Positions 60,479 through 64,000 of a stretch of 64,000 bases of DNA are shown here, in pieces. This DNA comes from Apostichopus japonicus (Eukaryota > Echinodermata > Holothuroidea > Aspidochirotida > Stichopodidae): contig NC_092568.1 in NCBI RefSeq assembly GCF_037975245.1, positions 20,739,001 through 20,803,000 on the forward strand. The letters are read 5' to 3'. The notes beneath the pieces were generated by a model. That model had not been told where the DNA came from, did not search any database, and was given only the letters and a program-made list of their open reading frames with translations. Made by a program: the position numbers and the translations under genes. Position 1 is the stretch's first letter. Each line of letters opens with the position of its first letter.

Positions 60479-62196
60479 TGTAGAAGGGAAACGGTGACAG
60501 ATGAACAAAATGCCCCCCCCCCCCCGTGTTTACCCTCAGTTTGTACGTGCTTCAAAGTTAAAATAAAAGTTGAGATTAATTCTCAGTCTGAAGTGTAGCT
60601 TAGAGTGAAATTCTTGTAGGTGTCACAAAAGATTTTATTTTTCTAGTTTATTTGGTTAAAGAAGTAAGATTTGGTAAGTATTAGCAGTTAACAATGCAAA
60701 CATCTGCATTATTCAGTAGAAATGAAACCCTGTGAATATGAGACATTATCCAAAGGAAATATTCAGAGGTGATTCATTCTCCACAAAACTGAGAGGATTC
60801 CCATGAACTCACACTATGCAACATTTCAAAGTGTATATGTTAAGGACGGCTGTATATTTGTTAGACCTTAAAAGTCAGATTTAGTCCTAAGGAAATCAAA
60901 CCAAAATCAAAGGGTGAAATGTTTCAGTCTTTGCTTCTTCATTTGTCCTTAGCATAAGTTACGAAAATAAGATAACATTATTATTATTATTTTTTATCAC
61001 AAAATTTCCCCCAGGCCCCATTATAGATCCAGGGCCCCAGGAATGTATAGTCCCACTTACCTCCAGTCATGCACCACCTGTAAGGAAAATATGACACGTG
61101 GTCCTAGGTCACAAACATACGTTATACCACCGAGGTGTATTTTATTTGAACGTGCCTTGCACTTTGGCACGGTTTATACCATTATCTTGAGTTTAGTCTT
61201 TATTTCCTACTCACTTTGAAGTAATCTCTACCTCAGATGTAGTTCAAAGCTAATTTGACAATTTTCTGAGAAATCGGCTGCGTAGGCGAACTTTACTTTG
61301 TTATATATCATCAATGAGATTTTGATCAAGAAACATCAACCTATACCAAGTCTCTGCACCCTGTACTATTTGTCACCTAATATGTTCTTTCTTTTGTAAT
61401 CTTTTCCAGTTTAATGCAACAATGTGTTATCTGCAAATTACAGAAATTACAGAAATTTTACCTTCGAAATAGCTGTTGCGAGAGTTCCTTGGCTAGCTTC
61501 GAATAGTCGGTATTTCACCCCTAGTTAAGTAATGCGCTCTGATTGGCTACACGATGAAAACTGAGTGACGTAATGATTAGGAAGCTTAGATCGCCTAATG
61601 GAGTCCATAACATATAACAATATCATGTCTATTATATTACAGGTCAAGGTACTCAGCGATGCCTGAGTTTGAGATTACAATGTAAACACAATGGTTTGAT
61701 CTTTGTATTATTTAACAAGTTTTAGCACAACGTATATACCAGTAGCGGCAGAGGGAAAGAAGAAGGTATATATTTACTTATAATTTTTTTTACGTTTGTG
61801 AAATTTTTAACGTGCAAAACGTAAATATGTAAATATATGTAGATATATGCGTGGACTACTTTGCATTTAATACTCAACGCGATATGATCTACGTTAATGC
61901 TATAGCTAATAAAGGCAAAGGAAATAAGGCACACATTGTTAATAGATACCTTGTCCAAACACCCAAAGTAGCTCCACCAAAGAAACATGTTAGTGCTACA
62001 ATTTACGGTTAGACTAAGTCATAGAGAACAGATGGACCTCTGGCACTTCCGTAACTTGATGGTTCAAACTTTTGTTGCGCAGTTATAATTTCTATATGTA
62101 TATAGTTAGATATAGATAGGCACAGAGAACCAACACGTTAGTTTTAAACGTTTGAAGATCTGAACACATACAGCAGGGTGAAAGAGGTCTTCGAAA
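60479..62196. other. Non-coding stretch
   Basis: C-run near 60513 and AT-rich sequence; no gene recognised. Confidence 0.5.
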
Positions 62197-62327
62197 ATGA
62201 TATTTCAGCAGGCAGTGATCACATTTAGTCTACTGTCTCTGGTATGTGCGGGAAAGTTTTCGTTCAAGGAGAGAAGTTCATTTCAACTACACCGTCTTGG
62301 TGACATTAATGTTGAAGTTAGCATTGT
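62197..62327 (+). CDS. Candidate first coding exon of a secreted or membrane protein
   Basis: ATG at 62197 opens MIFQQAVITFSLLSLVCAG, a good signal peptide, followed by KFSFKERSSFQLHRLGDINV and EVSI. The exon ends at a consensus donor (ATTGT|GTAAGT) in phase 2. The F-x-LHRLGDINV segment recalls the start of the ligand-binding domain in family C receptors and related extracellular receptors, but one short segment cannot establish this. No downstream exon could be joined before the end of the window. Confidence 0.5.
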
Positions 62328-63476
62328 GTAAGTATAGATGATCGCCATCTTTCAAACCAATCTCCGAGTATTCATGTCGAATTGCAAAACTTACGTAGGC
62401 CCCAGTAGTGAATTTATATGTTGCAGAAAGTTTGTTTACAAATTAGCAGACTTTTTTTGTGGGCGATAAAATACCGTCAGAAATCGTTTGATGTACGCTG
62501 TACGCACCTATAACAACGTATTATTGTAGGAGAATTAACTTTCAGTAATACAACTATTACGTATTGGTTGTGCATTCGAGGATTACATAATTTAATTCGT
62601 CACCCACCAGATGCCCATCCCCCCAGCCCCACCTTCCTCTTTCTTAATGTCGGCCAATGGCTCCTCCAACGAGGTGCTTGCTCAAACAGGTGAGGAAGGT
62701 ACTAGTACCCACTGAGAGTGGAGGCAAAAATTTTAAATTTAGATACCGACCTGTGATCTGTGTTTCCTTCAAGTTAACTGATAGGACATGTTTAAACCAA
62801 GTTGCCAGCTGCTAAACAATTCAAACCACCTTACCATTTGGATTTAGTTATAGGTTACTTCATATGTGTACTGTTTGTTAATATATATACCCGATAAGGA
62901 AAGAAGGCCGCTTTATTCACAATATTTCGTTACTAAGGTAGTCACCATCATCCTTCGACCTGCTGAAATTTTCAGTCTTAATGATACATCTGTAGAACTC
63001 CCGGTTTATTGTCAATATCAAAAACACAGTTACACGCCTATACGTGTACATCCGCCATTGTACAACGCAGTATGTAAAGGGAAGTTGTTGTAACCTTTAC
63101 GACATCCTGGCTTTAATCCAAACACGAGTCAGAATTGCAGAGAACCATAATCGAACTTGTAATAAACGAACAAAGTCTGCCATTATGGTTCTTATATACC
63201 AAAGAAATAGAAAGTCATGGTCCTTTTCCAGTTCATTGGTTCGTATTTCAATGGTTATATGTTATGTTGAAGTCAAAATGTTAAGTTGAAGTTAACAAAG
63301 AGGGGTCCTTCCTTGAAAGACATATATCGGGGATTACATTATATAGTGTCAAAGTTCATTTAAGAATAAACGTTCACTTTAGCTATCTTTATATCTGGAA
63401 ACTCTGGAAAAATTCACACTATCTTCTCAATCTCCGTTCCTTACAAGTCCCAAATGTCATAGTGCATGAACTCTTC
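62328..63476. other. Non-coding stretch, probably intron of the candidate gene
   Basis: No further exon with plausible splice signals and domain content was found; short open frames look random. Confidence 0.4.
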
Positions 63477-63776
63477 CAGGCGCGTAGCCAGGAATTTGCC
63501 AACGGAGGGGCGAACCTGTAGGCAAACTATCAGAGCCGTAGATTCTGCATTGAAAACTGTCTGAGCGTAGCGCCACCGTAAGTTGGCGCTACGCGTACAA
63601 ACAAATTTTGGCTGAAAATGATTTCCAGATGGCTGGAAATGGCACTTCCCATGCCATGTAAGTTGCATCTAAGCTAGCAATAACATAAAAACATACAAAA
63701 AAATTCTGCTCAAAGGGGGAGGGGCGGTCGCCCCCTTCGCCCGCCCCCTTCGCCGACCCCCTTGGCTACCCGCCTG
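63477..63776. mobile_element. Second full-length hAT-type MITE
   Basis: It starts CAGGCGCGTAGCCAGG and ends with the reverse complement of CAGGCGGGTAGCCAAGG. The flanks AACTCTTC and AACTCATC are an 8-bp target duplication with one mismatch. The interior matches the element at 28530-28825 in reverse orientation. There is no coding capacity. Confidence 0.9.
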
Positions 63777-64000
63777 AACTCATCAGCTGTTTGTTGTAAG
63801 TTTACGCTAATTACTGCAGCGAGCAATTTATTGTTTCCAATGAACCCTATATATCCCAGACGCCTTTTGTTTTTTCTTAACTAAGAGAAGGTGCTTCCCT
63901 CGGGTAGTAGAAGCCGACTGACAATTAGAGCGTCTTATATTCTGCTCCAGAAATAAAATAAAATTTAATAAGATGCATGTGAAATGATGCATTCTGAGGC
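63777..64000. other. Window end, nothing recognised
   Basis: AT-rich sequence after the MITE target duplication, with no feature. Confidence 0.5.

Overview
The window is eukaryotic, intron-rich and AT-rich, with many (TA)n tracts, poly-C/poly-G runs and transposon remains. The gene content (a PC2-type proprotein convertase and an SLC10-family transporter) and the repeats (Jockey-like LINEs, a Penelope-like endonuclease, hAT-type MITEs, tRNA-derived SINEs) suggest a marine invertebrate. An echinoderm, perhaps a sea cucumber, is my best guess, but nothing here proves it.

Layout. A probable TATA-driven first exon of a secreted peptide lies at 446-556 on the minus strand, and its gene would run off the left edge. 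A 213-bp tandem repeat (3901-4752), each copy with a TGACGTCA site, leads into a mobile-element island at about 4750-14860. The island holds LINE A (minus strand, both ORFs open), a Penelope-like GIY-YIG endonuclease ORF (minus) and LINE B (plus strand, ORF2 complete, ORF1 truncated at its 5' end). Two identical 95-bp inverted repeats, 4891-4985 and 14608-14702, enclose it, and (TA)n follows each. Each repeat contains a 46-nt sequence that folds as a type I hammerhead ribozyme with a very short stem III. Both LINEs run outward into this same sequence.

From 46642 down to 18618 on the minus strand lies a complete ten-exon PC2 (PCSK2-type) gene. All exons join in frame to encode 722 residues, including the Asp/His/Ser triad, the PC2-specific oxyanion Asp, the P-domain RGD and an unusual acidic C-terminal tail. 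Its introns contain a decayed L1/Tx1-like LINE, a hAT MITE with perfect 8-bp target duplications, a tRNA-derived SINE and several tandem arrays. A cluster of CRE-like sites lies about 300 bp upstream of its start codon.

From 53272 to 56557 on the plus strand lie two exons of an SLC10-type transporter (586 residues) with a long Ser/Thr-rich ectodomain. Farther right are a long foldback element (56883-57038), an AGGCTATATATA tandem array, a second SINE, a candidate signal-peptide first exon (62197-62327, plus) and a second full hAT MITE (63477-63776).

The most striking object is the ribozyme-bounded composite island. The main question is whether the hammerhead sequence belongs to a Penelope element into which two LINEs inserted at the same position, or has become the 3' terminus of LINE-type elements.
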